Shown piece after piece: positions 1-24,619 of a stretch of DNA of 64,000 bases (the first letter of the stretch is position 1; every line of letters begins with the position of its first letter). The translations under genes were made by a program, and so were the position numbers. Origin of the DNA: Escarpia spicata (Eukaryota; Annelida; Polychaeta; Sabellida; Siboglinidae); NCBI GenBank assembly GCA_963995525.1, contig OZ023209.1, positions 12,655,841 through 12,719,840 on the forward strand. Reading direction: 5' to 3'. Under the pieces are notes generated by a model, which saw only the letters and a list, made by a program, of their open reading frames with translations, had not been told where the DNA came from and did no database searches.

Positions 1-469
1 TCGTCAAAGTCGCACTACGGTGAGTAGACCTATAGAACTATAGTCCTGTACATGCCAACATGACACGTACGTTTTCGGCCGATAGTCATTCTTATCAACC
101 GTTGTATAGAGTATTCTTTATTCTTATTTTGTTAGTCCGTTTAAAACCCCGTCCATGTTGAGTAATTGTTCCAGGTTAAGGCCACACTCTCGACTGCGCG
201 CTCAACAAAATGGTTTTGTTAATAAATAAGCATTTTTATATAGCTTGTAATACTTATTTTAGTTCAAAATATTCCGCTTGTGTAGACTGTTGAAGACGCA
301 CAGAACGTGTACATACATCGTGTTATAACAACTATCGATCTCGACTCATTAACATGTTAAATGATTATAAAACTAGACGGGAATGCACATACACTAGGGA
401 AGGAACTGTAATTGATGTTACGCATTGCAATTTTCAGGTGACTACGACTGCGACACATCGAGCCAGTAG
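1..469 (+). CDS. Gene X, copy A: last two coding exons (partial)
   Basis: Bases 1-19 are the end of a penultimate exon, reading SSKSHYG up to a GTGAGT donor. The terminal exon is 438-469, after a TTTTCAG acceptor. It joins in phase 1 and encodes DYDCDTSSQ followed by TAG at 467-469. The same two exons exist in copy B at 46,719-46,967 and 47,369-47,400, where Y is H. The rest of this copy is left of the window. I do not recognise the protein. It converges on the ZIP gene, whose stop codon is about 1.5 kb away. Confidence 0.6.
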
Positions 470-840
470 ATGGCGCCCGTGTCGCCAGTTGCGGAGTAGT
501 TAGTGGATTAAAGTCCGAAAGAGGGCGAAACTGTCTGCGGATCGGTGAGAAACGACAAATTAATATCAGTTCTGAAGACTTATTTGTCTCGTGGCGAATA
601 CTACTGTTGAACTGTATTCAGAAGTCAAACCTACTTGTGAGATTCTACCCTCATTAAAATGCACTTACCCAAAGTGAAGAAATTTCTGATTTTATCAGCG
701 AATCTAGTCTAACACTTATGTAGTGGTTTGACAAAATAATGAATCTCCATATTGGTACCACCGCTTTTAAGACAATGGTTATTTCGCGTGTTGTGTAAAG
801 TTAACATGGCAAGAATATTGCTGACGTGTTCCATTGCGTC

Positions 841-897
841 CGTGTGTGTGTGTGTGTGTGTGCGTGCGTGCGTACGTGTGTGCGTGCGTGTGTGGGT
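841..897. repeat. GT/GCGT microsatellite
   Basis: Short GT run grading into GCGT repeats, between gene X and ZIP gene A. The matching site in copy B (about 47,781-47,880) is a longer, purer GT run. Confidence 0.9.
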
Positions 898-1577
898 ACG
901 TGCGGATATAGTGGTGTGGTGTGGTGTATGTGTGTGCATGTTTGCGGGCGTGAGTTTGCGGTACGAGACTCGCATTTACCTCACGCTAGAAATAATCCCC
1001 GAGCTACATGTCGTAAAACCCCGTATCCGCATGTGCAGATTACAAAACAAGAAAACTACCACGCTACAAACTAGTAGAAATGGAACAAAGCTCGAGTTTC
1101 AAGAAGAGTTAATGACGAACGTAGGACCACCTTATGTTATATTCATCATCACGAAATCCTAATGTGCAGGATAAACAATAATGGAATTCGTTTTATTCCG
1201 CTAGGACCGTTTGGCATATACCTGGGACCGTATTTACTGCTGTCCTAGTCGTAGTCGTTAACATGCCATGTGCGATAAATGGATAGCACAAAACAGCAAA
1301 GAAACAGAGAAAGAACACAATTTGTTCGATTATGTTATACTTTATTGTTGTAAAACAAAGCACACTTTTAAACAATAGTTTTGACGTGTCGTGTGTTCAC
1401 ACGGCTTCATATGTACACTTCTTGTCGTCATTCGAGCAGACACCGACCACTGGACACTTGCTGGTTAGGCAGTCCATAGTAAACCCTATCTATCACTAGA
1501 CGTTTACACAACTGTTTATTTTACACGTGTAGACGCCACTATAATTACTATATACACACATTTTAGGCTATGTACAC

Positions 1578-1648
1578 ATACTTAGTTTATACTTAGTTTA
1601 TACTTAGTTTATACTTAGTTTATCCTTAGTTTATACTTAGTTTATCCT
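1578..1648. repeat. 11-bp tandem repeat downstream of ZIP gene A
   Basis: Six near-perfect copies of an 11-bp unit (acttagtttat) 350-420 bp past the ZIP stop codon, so possibly in the 3' UTR. The copy B equivalent (about 48,545-48,625) is degenerate. Confidence 0.85.
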
Positions 1649-1997
1649 TGTAAAAATACCGGTTTGCCAAGTAATCGCCAGATCGCTTGCTTGCGATTTT
1701 GCACATTCAAGTTAAAAAAATCCACAATATATGCGTCCAAATCAATTTCCATTACACTAACTAACAAGAACGTTCGTCTTTATACCGGATCAGAGAAACC
1801 TCAACAGGCACACGCATTGAAATCTCTAAAATATTCAAATATCTAGAAGATCTAAAATATCTAAGATGATAAAATTGATAAAACTTAAAAATGTAATATC
1901 TACAAACAGCGTAACGTCTCCACATCTTTGGCATACGACAAAGCAGTTGACCCGCGCGGTGAGGGAAGGTCGCGTGGATATCCCTACGGGTACGGTC

Positions 1998-13431
<11,434 letters not shown>

Positions 13432-13850
13432 GTTGGTGATTCTTGTCAACGTCCTGGAGTCACAGTTGTATATGTTCAGACTGATCCTGGTAGATGTCTT
13501 CAGTCCTGAGTCGGTGTTCGGATACAATCCGTGGGCGCGTCCAGTCTACTTTATGAGGAACGAGAACAATATGCGACCGGACAAGCCAATCAACAGTCGA
13601 AATGTGAAGCAGCGCTCGCTAGCGCCTGGAGCTAGCGGCGCCAGAACGCAGCCATGCGTGAACGCGGCCACGATTGACGGTACGTGAACGGCGACGTCAC
13701 AGTTGTTGATTCAGCGCGAGCAGGTTAGTTTAACATTCGCCTATTTTTGTCGCCGGGAATAATGGCGCAGCGCGTAGGACCGGGTCGACGGAACAAAAGC
13801 TGGACTCGAATTCACGTGGCGCCTGGCGGGTTACCGCGATCAGACACTAA

Positions 13851-14500
13851 GTCACGTTCGAAACGTGAATCATAGTTTTCACGTACATTCGGTCATCCGG
13901 TCAAACGCCGACTGGAGAGAGGGTGATATTGACGAGAAGGTTGTACATATAAATTGAGTGATCAACGACGTTTAACAATACAATCTTTAATATCAATTTA
14001 ACCAGATTGTTACCCCACGCTACACGCAACAACTGAACTATAACCATTGGTATATTGAGATTCCAACCATTTTCATCTGCACAACATATCCTTATGATAT
14101 ATTTGTCAATTTTATTTTTACATCGTTTATCATCTTTGTTATGATTTGCAGAACTGGCAGAGGAAATACCTAGCACAGTGGGAATCTTGGGTTGCAAAAT
14201 AGTTTGCTATTAGTTATGCCTATATATTTAGATCATAATTACTAGACACATGGAATACACGACACAGCTGCCTCTTTTAGGCAGCGTGGGTCATTCATGT
14301 GGCGCGTCAGACGTCTATTCGTGTTGCTGTACGTGGACATTGACGCTGCGGCTAGAGCCGACTCGGAGAACAAAAGCCCCAGGCCGCCGTAGGTCAGGGT
14401 GATCGCTCGGCTGTTATGTGAAAGCTTAGTCACGTGCGAAACGTGAATCGTATGAAACGTGAATCAGACGATTCACGTACGGATTTCCGACGGTCAAACT
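13851..14500. repeat. Two copies of a CACGT-rich palindromic module upstream of ZIP A
   Basis: About 60-bp related modules near 13,851-13,908 and 14,427-14,506 share GTCACG, GAAACGTGAATC, TTCACGTAC and CGGTCAAAC. They recur at about 58,690 and 59,275 in B and at 63,613 in C. Function is unknown. Confidence 0.7.
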
Positions 14501-14565
14501 ATGACTGGGCAAAACGGCGACACTAATTTGGAGGTTATCAGCAACAAACAAACTGTGTTGTATCG

Positions 14566-14645
<80 letters not shown>
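14566..14645. repeat. (GT)n microsatellite
   Basis: GT run directly after the palindromic module. It is shorter and GCGT-like in B (about 59,390-59,480) and about 130 bp long in C (63,744-63,873). Confidence 0.95.
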
Positions 14646-14646
<1 letters not shown>

Positions 14647-15390
14647 TGTGTGTGTATGCATACGTGCGTGCGTGATTCTGTCAGTCTGCCAGTCTGTCAC
14701 CAGCGTGATTGACGACGTTAACCCACAAGAGGCGATAGAGAGAACACGCTTACCGGATCATTGGATGTTAATACCCCACCAGTCATTGTCAATACAAACC
14801 AGCCCTCCCCCATTGAGGTGTGTGATATGCGATCAAAACGGGTTTGCGCCAAGGTCAACAGGTCCATAATAAATCAGGGAATTCAGAAAAAGTGCTGAAG
14901 GGCAGGGAAAATACGAGCTGAAAAAGCATGGGAAATCACACCACTTCTCCATTATGTAGGGTTGTAACATAACGACGTAAATGAAATTTAACTTACATTT
15001 AGGACAATATTCCCTATAAGTAATACAAGTATAATGTCATAGTTCTTGTCTATGGGATGCGAATGTCTGGGTGTGCATTCCTTACACACTGTAACTATTG
15101 TCGGCAGATGTAAGAACGCGTCTATACTTTTTCAACTATTACTTCGTTTGTGGAGCGGATTAGTAATTACTCGTTGCTAATAGTCCACACCGATTGCATA
15201 TTATCACAACAACAAATTCCAAACGTTTTTTAGATAATGATGTTGCAGGCGGCGATCTTTAAGTATGAGCGAATTAGATTTGTAGCTATGACTACCTCAA
15301 ACATTGTCTGATTCATATTTTCACGGTTTTCATTAATCGATCTTAAAGCATAAAAAAACTGCGCCGTCTATATTAGTTCAAACATTCCTT

Positions 15391-16799
15391 CAGGGGCGTA
15401 GCTAGCCGTACGCACGTACGCTTTGTCAAACCAAACATTCCATTTAAGACAGTGGCCGCTGGAAGCCCTGATAACGTTGTACCCCTTGGCAAAGAAAATG
15501 TCACCACTAACTTGTAGCAATTGATCAATACTTTGATAATACAGTATGAAGTTACTAGAAGCAGGCAGCCCTACGAAGCTGCTGGCGCTGGTAAAGGGCC
15601 GGCAGGCAAACCGGCGTCTAGGCAAAGCATTTAACTGATGTAATCATTCACTTGTAACAATTGATCAATGTTTGACAACCTCTATGGGGCAAAACTAACA
15701 GAAGCATGGACCCACTAGGTAGATTAGGCAGCTGGTGGGCAAGTCAAGGAGGAGTGGTGGTCAAGGGTGAAGAACATGGGAAAGTCATTGTCGAAGAAGA
15801 ATAGTCTTTCTCACTGTTACCTTCGAGAATGACACGTAACTTAACTACCTAGATCTAGCTTTGGAAAACTGGAAAGCCAATGCCCAACAATAATCAAATA
15901 ACAAGCCTGTCATTCTTGAAGCTAACTGGATACACTCTATTAATTAATTTGTCCACCAATGTAGATACAACTTATTTAAAATATAAGTGTTTTTAATATA
16001 TTAAGATAATCCACTTTAAGTGTTTCCCAGAAAGTATCTGCAATGGCATCTGTTGAAGCCGCCAGCATAACCGGTGAAGCATTGGCCACAGAGTGTATAG
16101 TTCTACGGGAAGAATATGCAGTTTTGGTGACAAAAATATGCACTCAGTGATATTAAGGAGCTGCCAAAATGGCATCCAGCGTGGAGTGCACGCTGCATTC
16201 GTTTTGTGAGACAAGATGGGCCAGTCGTACAAATGCACTGTACACATTGAAGTCTGCATTATCTGTTGTACTCACTCTCCTGGAATATTTGGAAGATGCA
16301 CTGGGATGTTTCCAGAAGTTAATTATCTATCAAGAAATTTGACTTCATCGTAACACTAGTGGCCATGTAATGAGCATGTCCACCATAGTCTGCTACCTCG
16401 GTCTACTACAGGTCAAACAGTGTTCCATTGTACAGGCGGCCAATGATGCTGCCTCTGTAGTTTCATAGCTGCAGCAGAATATGTAATGCGTTGTTTGGTA
16501 GTACAGCTATAAAGCTAGCAGGACAATTTGAGCAAGAAATAATCACATGTTATCCAGGCAGCAGAGGCTCATCGAAACCCTTCAATTGCATCCCCATTCG
16601 TGAGTTCACCAAAACCTTCAACTGCATCTTTTTGCCAAAATATGGGGGTAAAACTATCTCCAGCCCCCACCAAAATATGGGGACTCACCCCCAAGATCGG
16701 TGCTTAGGGTTCGTCGGGACAGGGGCTGCACCCCCCGGTCCCGATGTCTATATACTCTATATACAGAATTGTGCTTCCACGTGTCTAGCTACGCCCCTG
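15391..16799 (+). mobile_element. hAT-type DNA transposon remnant, copy A
   Basis: Terminal inverted repeats CAGGGGCGTAGCTAG at the left and its complement at the right are flanked by a 5-bp direct repeat (tcctt at 15,386-15,390 and 16,800-16,804). About 16,130-16,340 retains a broken plus-strand reading frame (FCETRW then SRTNALYTLKSAL) that resembles the C-terminal part of hAT/ZMYM1-like transposases. Many stops show it is dead. It sits at the same place in copy B, so it predates the duplication. Five-base target duplications are typical of some invertebrate hAT groups. Confidence 0.82.
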
Positions 16800-16839
16800 T
16801 CCTTACTTCATTTATATAATTCTTTCTAAGAGTACGACA

Positions 16840-18130
16840 TGGAATCTTCATACATCAACATTATCTGATGTATTTTAAATTAGTTTTCCCAAAATGCACA
16901 TATTATGTTTATAAAGCCAATTGTTCTCAAAATGTACAATGCAATTCCTCAATTATCAACGTAAATATCTTTTCAAACGAATTCCCATACTGTGACCCGT
17001 AATATAATAACATTCTATAGCTAGTAGGTTTTCTTCTAAGGCTAAACATGTGTTTCGTATATAAAATGTACATCTTTTGCTGAAATTCTGTCTAATCTAT
17101 ACTTTTTAAACTTAGACATAATTAAGTTTGTCGTTCGAATTTATACAAGTCTCTAACGAATGTTACTTTGTCACGATTTAACAATATAAAGCAAATCCGC
17201 ATTGAAGCGATATATAGACGTATTCCTCGGAAATCTAAAAAACTCCGGATTGTATGCGGGAAGTTCGTACGATGTGGCTTTAGTTCAGCCCGACGTAACA
17301 TGTTTAGACAAGTAGCAATAGTTAATCAGAAACGCATTTGTGAAGCCTGTTAAATTGGGACGACGGTTAGAGATTTTATCTTGATTATAAAGATTATCAT
17401 GATTATATGCTGTAAATGTGTCTAAAGACGCACGCGCACTGCAAGACAAGAAACAATGAGCGCATATTTAGATAAACCCAATCTAATAACAAGAAACAGT
17501 TGTAAGGTCAGATAAAACGCATAAACTGAACCGTTGCCTGTAGCTGGAGAAATAATTGACACGATGTTGATCACAGAAGCTTTACAGTACACTAGAGTGC
17601 GATTGTAATCGCGTTGAATGTCTCACCTTTTAAACTAAATGGTCGCATTGATAATTTGTACTTGACAATTATAGGTGCATCTCTCTCTCTCCCTCTCTTT
17701 TATGCGCATGACAGTGTCACAATGACTATTGTTGTTTATTTGACTCTTTTACTTACATCGTATGATAACAGACGATTACAGTTGCCAAGAGGTTGTGACA
17801 GTAACTGGGACAAAGTACAAGTGGAGGTTTCATTCAGTCGACCTATCAGGTCGGCCTAGATAGCCGATATTCCCAGTAGCGGTCAAGGACACCTTGCTAC
17901 TGAAAAACAGATGGATATGTCAGCTAGCCATAACAAGTATCCATTAACGCGCCTTTTCTGAACTTGTAGTAAAATCTCCCCGTCATGACAATTGGTATGA
18001 TTGCTTCGTTTCCTTATTTATGTGCGGAATGCCCGTAGAGTCTTTGTCACCAGTTCGTGATTTACCTTACCAAGAACTGGGTTCAAGAGTGCTGGTTGTA
18101 TTCACTACACACATACCTTTGTGATCTTCT
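16840..18130. other. Intergenic, no gene seen; contains the end of copy A
   Basis: AT-rich sequence shared with B up to about 17,622, then unique sequence to 18,130. I see no conserved reading frame or structured RNA. Confidence 0.6.
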
Positions 18131-18135
18131 GATGG

Positions 18136-18801
<666 letters not shown>

Positions 18802-19510
18802 GTGTTTTATTCCCATCCGTATTTGTGGTGTTACATTGATTTAAACATTTACATTATATTTTTGTATTTTCTTATCACGTGAATTACCTGTGTAACTTAC
18901 ACATCGCGTCCTGTTTGTGTTGAAGGTTACTCAACACGGTTGGGTGAATGACTTATGTCCACACCTATAGGGCATGTGCCAGCAAACGTACGTAAGTCCA
19001 ATCTCAAATGGAAATTAGATATCACCTTGTCTATTAGTTATATCACGTTAACAACTAAAGTTCACAGTTACCCCCGAGGGTGGAATTTCTGAATTTGTTT
19101 GAGTGTGTTATGGAAGAGTTGTGTCAATTAGCCATGTCAATTAACGAGCGTTACTGGGAACTCAACTCAAGTACCTACACCTTTACATCAGTCACTAGGG
19201 AGTATGTTTTGTTGCCTGATTTATGTGGGAGGGTCTTTGCCAGCAGGTTGTGATTTACTCTATCATTAACCTAAATACTGCCGGTGTGATACTGACCCAC
19301 TAAGTAGATTGTTGTTGATAACAGGGTCACGTGATTTGCTAAATGTATCAAATAAGGTAAGGTTGATATAGCGATTGCCAAATATTCGTCGCGACCGAGG
19401 GCTGCAGATTCCATTCGTTGTTAGCGTATTTGGGAGTTTAATTATATGTTAGTGAAGATTATTAAAATAGTTGCCCAAGGAGCAGAGAAACGTTGGCCCA
19501 TTGTTATCTT

Positions 19511-19672
19511 ACACACACGCACGCACGCACACAGAGAGATAGATGGGGAGGGAGAGAGGGAGAGCGGGAGAGAGAGAGGGGGGGAGAGAGATGGAAAGAG
19601 GGAGAAGGAGAGAGTCAGAGAGACAGAGGGGAGGGAGAGAGGGGGAGGGAGAGACAGAACACACGGAAATAA

Positions 19673-19703
<31 letters not shown>

Positions 19704-19732
19704 CCTCCGCGCACACACGCACACACACACAC
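19511..19732. repeat. GA-rich and GCAC repeats
   Basis: Purine-rich GAGA/GGGA tract followed by (GCAC)n and CA runs. The flanks 18,840-19,500 and 19,740-20,268 show nothing else. Confidence 0.9.
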
Positions 19733-20534
19733 ACCCGTGTTCACAATTGCACATCTACCTACAGACAATAAAACATGAACCGTACATGAGAAAGAATGCA
19801 ATGTCTACCGTCTGGACAGCAATATCAACCCTTGTTTGCTGCGTGACCGACATGTCAATCATCGGTCAGTCAGCAAAATACAGTTCAGGTGTTCTTAATA
19901 GCCATCCCTGTCACCACGATTTCAAAAGCAGTTCTTTGAAAGGCATGTCGTAAATCGTCTGAAGTCATTATTGTAGTCCTTTCACTGGCTCCCAGACGAA
20001 GACTAATACTGGGGCCGTCTTGATATTGTTGTTGTTGTTTGACACACTATCTATCATGTCTCGACAATTAATAATCCAAGCACATCAATGCAGTCTAAAC
20101 AGTTTTAAAATGTTATTTGTTATTACACATTACGTACTTAGTAAGACAACCTATATAATATATATATATTTCATTGTGATGATAACTAACATGCAGTTGT
20201 AAATGCATCTTCCGGGGAAAAAAAAAAAAAAAAGGATGTTTTTTATTCGTAATGGGATTTCTGATCTCATATACTAGTCCTGCCGCCAGATAACATAACC
20301 GCTTTTTAGTGGTTTATAGAACTAGAAGATCTATTGAATCATAAACTACATGATGCTACTGTGGCATCCTTGAGGAATTTGAAATATCCAAGATGGCCGC
20401 ATGAAATGAAATGTGTATATAACCGATCATAATTTCACTGTTATTCCACCTAGATACTTAGTTTTTGTTTCTAAATATATGTTTTAGCACCCGATAAATT
20501 CAGTGGACTAATTTGTAGTAATGTACGACATCTG

Positions 20535-23500
20535 GATATAGAATTAGTCCGGCTACCCATCCGTGGACAACAACGATACCTGCAGTCAATCTGCGCCGAC
20601 CACCCGACCTGACGCGGGACAAAGGCCGAGTTGAGAAAACGATCCCGGCAAATAACAAAGGTGCCAAGCAGGTGGCACTTGGATGGTGCAGCTAGCCATG
20701 TCACGGATGAGGTGAGACGTGTATACAAACAATCAGGAGTGAACATGTCAAACATAATACAATGTGCGACACCGCCGTCTTCTCCGAAATCTGTCTGTAA
20801 CGTGAACAATTCGGTCCACACCAGCCTGGCACTGATGAACACCCGATCAGTTCGCAACAAAGCCGAGGCCCTTTGTGATTACATCAGCGAATGCGATTTT
20901 GATATAATTTGCATGACTGAGACATGGCTCTCAGAAAAGGATGCTGCTTCCATAGACGTCGTTTCTCCCAGCGGATACAATTTCCGCCATCTTCCGCGGA
21001 GCGACCGACGAGGCGGCGGAGTTGGGGTGATGTTTAAGGCGTCAAACCAGCGATGCTCAACGACGTCAATATCTGCCCAGTCGTTTGAGGGTATTGAAGT
21101 AGTATTTCTTCAAGTTCGCGCAGCGTCGATCATGCGAGTGTTAACTATATATCGGCCACCTTCATCTATCCGGAAGTCTACGATGTTATTCATCGATGAA
21201 TTCAGTCGTGTTGTGGAATGTGCAGCCACACAGCAGACTGAATGTGTTATTGTCGGTGACTTCAACGTGCATTACGTTGATGATCGTGCCAGCGATGCTC
21301 GCGATCTGACTGACCTTCTCCGTGAGACTGATTTCCAACAGCATGTAAATGAACCGACCCACGTGGGTGGTCACGTCCTCGACCTCGTAACACGAAACAC
21401 GCCCGACTATATCGTCTCTCATCATGTGATCCAATGTGACAGTGTAAGCCAAGACGGCCGAAAAAAAAGATCAGCTACAGGAAATACGCGGCAATAAACA
21501 ATGCTGAGTTTGTCGCAGACCTGACAACATCTCGACTGCTAACCGACCCTAACTCGAAGAACTGTCTCTTCAATGCAATACCACTATCGCAGGTTTGGTC
21601 AACTAGCATGCACCGCTCACCAGCCGTGTTATCACCATCCGCCCCAAGACACCCTGGCACAACAGTGAGCTGGTAGATGCGAAACGCAAACTTCGGCGAG
21701 CAGAGCGGCGGTGGCGAGAGACGCGGCTAGTTGTGCATATCAATATTTTCACAACTATGCGAGACCTCTATAAAAAAAAAAACTAATGACGGCAACATCC
21801 GCGTTTTACTGTCAGCAAATCCAAGAGTCTGTCCGTGACATGAAAGCTATGCATCGGGTAACGAACAAAATAATGGAGCGCAAATTACCACCGATGCTTC
21901 CAGAAAACAACGGCTCGAGCTCGGATTTGGCGGAACGTTTTCTAGTTCATTTCTTCGATAAGATTGCGAAAATGCGCCGCTCGCAGAATCACCATGACGC
22001 GCCTGCACCGTTAACGCAAATCGACAATCACGAACAATGTACTCTGACAGCGTTCACACCGACAAATGTTACTGCTATCATCAGACTAGTGACCAAGTGC
22101 CCTTGCTTTTTCGACCCTTTACCGACCGCACTGCTGAAGACAAACATTAAATCATCGCACCAACCCTAGTCAACATCATTAATCTATCACTGGAATCTGC
22201 GACAACGCCATCCGGTATGAAACATGCGCTAGTCACGCCATTGCTGATGAAGATCGGCATAGATGCAAATGACAATAAGAATTAACGCCCAATTACAAAT
22301 CTCAGCTTTGTTTCAAAGTTGTTGGGGAAGCATGTGGAGGCTGACATTCGGCGCTACATCGACGAAAACAAACTTAATGACCCATTCCAGAGTGCATATC
22401 GCCCGCATCACAGCACCGAAACTGCTCTTGTCCGTATTCATGACGATATCACACAGGCACTTCATCGAAAGAAAGTAGAACTAATTCTACTCGATCTTAC
22501 TGCGGCATTCGACACAGTCGATCACACCGCGCTACTGCAGCAGATGTATACGATCGGCATACAAGGCCGGGTACTAGCATGTCGGCGATACCATATCTCG
22601 TCAACAACAGCTTTGTTAAGTGTGCCGCAGGGATCGGTTCTTGCGCCACTGCTGTTTACTATCTATTGCAAGTCAATCAGCGCAGAATCAAGTTCAAAAT
22701 ATTGGTGTTTACGTACAAGACAATGCGTGAAAATGCGCCCGTCTACTTGCGTGATCTCGTGTGTCCTTACAGACCCGCTAGATCACTACGGTCTGCTGAC
22801 AACATGTTGACAGTTCGTTCGCGATTGCCGCTGCAACTCTCTGGAACACTCTACCTAATTACATTAAATCTTCGGACACTCTTGTTAGTTTTAAATGTCA
22901 ATTAAAACACATTTATTTAGAATATCATTTTGGGCAAACGCTAGTAGCTTGTTTGTGACTTTCCTCAATGATCCATTGGACTTATTTATATTAGTAATAT
23001 TTTAGAACTTTTTATTTATTTATTTGATTTTATACTGCTATATTTTAATGGTTAATTTATGCATTATAATTTATTAATTATATTATATTATACCGTGTTT
23101 TTTTTAATTAAACGCCTTACTACCATATTCCAAATGTTTTGTTGCCTTTTACTTAATTTATTTATTAATAACTTTATTACTATTGTATGGCATAACATTT
23201 AGTTTAAATGACTGTGTTAGTACTAATATTTTAGTTTGATAATCATGACGCATGATGTATTGTAACGCACCACGAACAATTGTGGATCTGGCGTTATAAC
23301 AAATTAACTATATTATTGTTTATTTATTATTTTCGCCAAACACAACGTTAACTATCACATGTTCGCTGACGATACATAACTCTACACCGAATTCCCACGG
23401 GACCAACCCTGCGAGGTAGACGATGCTATCGAAAGAATCGACGGTGTACCGTTAACATCAAACTGTGGATGATTGACAAACACTTTTAAGCTAAACGAGG

Positions 23501-24120
23501 CCAAAACAGAGACAGTTGTCTTCTGTGCCCCTTACTCTATGCCTCCACCCGCTATTGACACAATCAATGTGTGTGGGTGTGATATATCACCTAAATCGTT
23601 TGGTCGGGACATGGACGTCTTCGTGGACAGCACTTTGTGTATGTCTACACAAGTCGCTCGCACATGTCAGTCGGCGTATTTCCAGCTCCACAAGATCGCT
23701 CAGATCAGAAAGTGTTTAACTACCCAAGCTTGCAAGACGATCGTACACGCACTTGTTACTTCCACACTGGATTAAGGAAATGCTGTGCTTTTTGGAGTGA
23801 ACGTGCGTTTAATCGAGAAGCTACAAATGGTGCAAAATTCGGTGGCTTGCCTAATAACGAGACAACGATGTCACGACCATCAACACATCACGCCCACCCT
23901 CGTAGCGCTTCACTGGCTCCCGATTGGTCCAAGGGCGCATCAACTACGAGATTCTTCTGCTGACATACCGCATGTTACACCATTTCGCGCTGGCGTACAT
24001 TGTCGACTTGATCTCGCCGGATACACGAGGGCGCCGGCTTCGTTCCGTGACAGCAATCTACTAACTGTGCGACGCTACGACATGGAATGATACTAGTCGC
24101 AGCAACGAAGTGATCGCGGT
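20535..24120 (+). mobile_element. Decayed CR1/L2-type LINE, internally rearranged
   Basis: An endonuclease region is open at 20,631-21,497: LALMNTRSVRNKAEAL, FDIICMTETWL, GGGVGVMFK, then the GDFN motif VIVGDFNVHY. Broken reverse-transcriptase blocks follow: 22,319-22,660 has FQSAYRPHHSTETAL, LLDLTAAFDTVDH and VPQGSVLAPLLF. This runs directly into a C-terminal block (APVYLRDL, then ATLWNTLPNYIKSSDTLVSF in another frame), an AT-rich 3' region to about 23,335, and then the missing FADDT block and downstream RT at 23,340-24,100. Frameshifts and stops throughout show it is inactive. Confidence 0.85.
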
Positions 24121-24619
24121 CCATAGAGGTTGGACAAAAATGTTAACAAAGCTTTCTCACCTGAAATAGGTTCGTTGGTGGTATATCTCACCACTAAAAA
24201 AAACCCACCCGAATCCATCCATGGCAAAATTTTTGTTTTGGCTCAAATCCAATATGGCCGACATTATACAGGGTCTAATGTTCAAACATACCTAATTTTG
24301 GAACTAAGCAACATAAAAACACGTTTGAGGTATCATTTCCAGCTAACTTTAGGATGTCCATTTGTTTGGTGACACATTGGAGGTCGTTAGAGGTCAAGGT
24401 CATGTGGTAAAGACAAGGTCAAGAAAAACATTGATAAAATAAGCTGGGAATAAGCTGGATTAAGACCAAAGTGGCATAACTTTGCAACGAAATGAAGTTA
24501 TAAACACATATTGAAGTGTCATTGCAACCAAGTGTACTATGCCTACTCATTTAAATCATATTTTATAGGTGATTATAGTTCAAAGTCACGTTTCAGTGTC
24601 AATATATGCATATCGTCTG

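Noticed and set aside
24076..24083. tacgacat as a target duplication of the LINE (also at 20,524-20,531)
   Set aside because: The right copy lies inside sequence that still matches LINE coding (SNLLTVRRYDME), so the match is probably chance.
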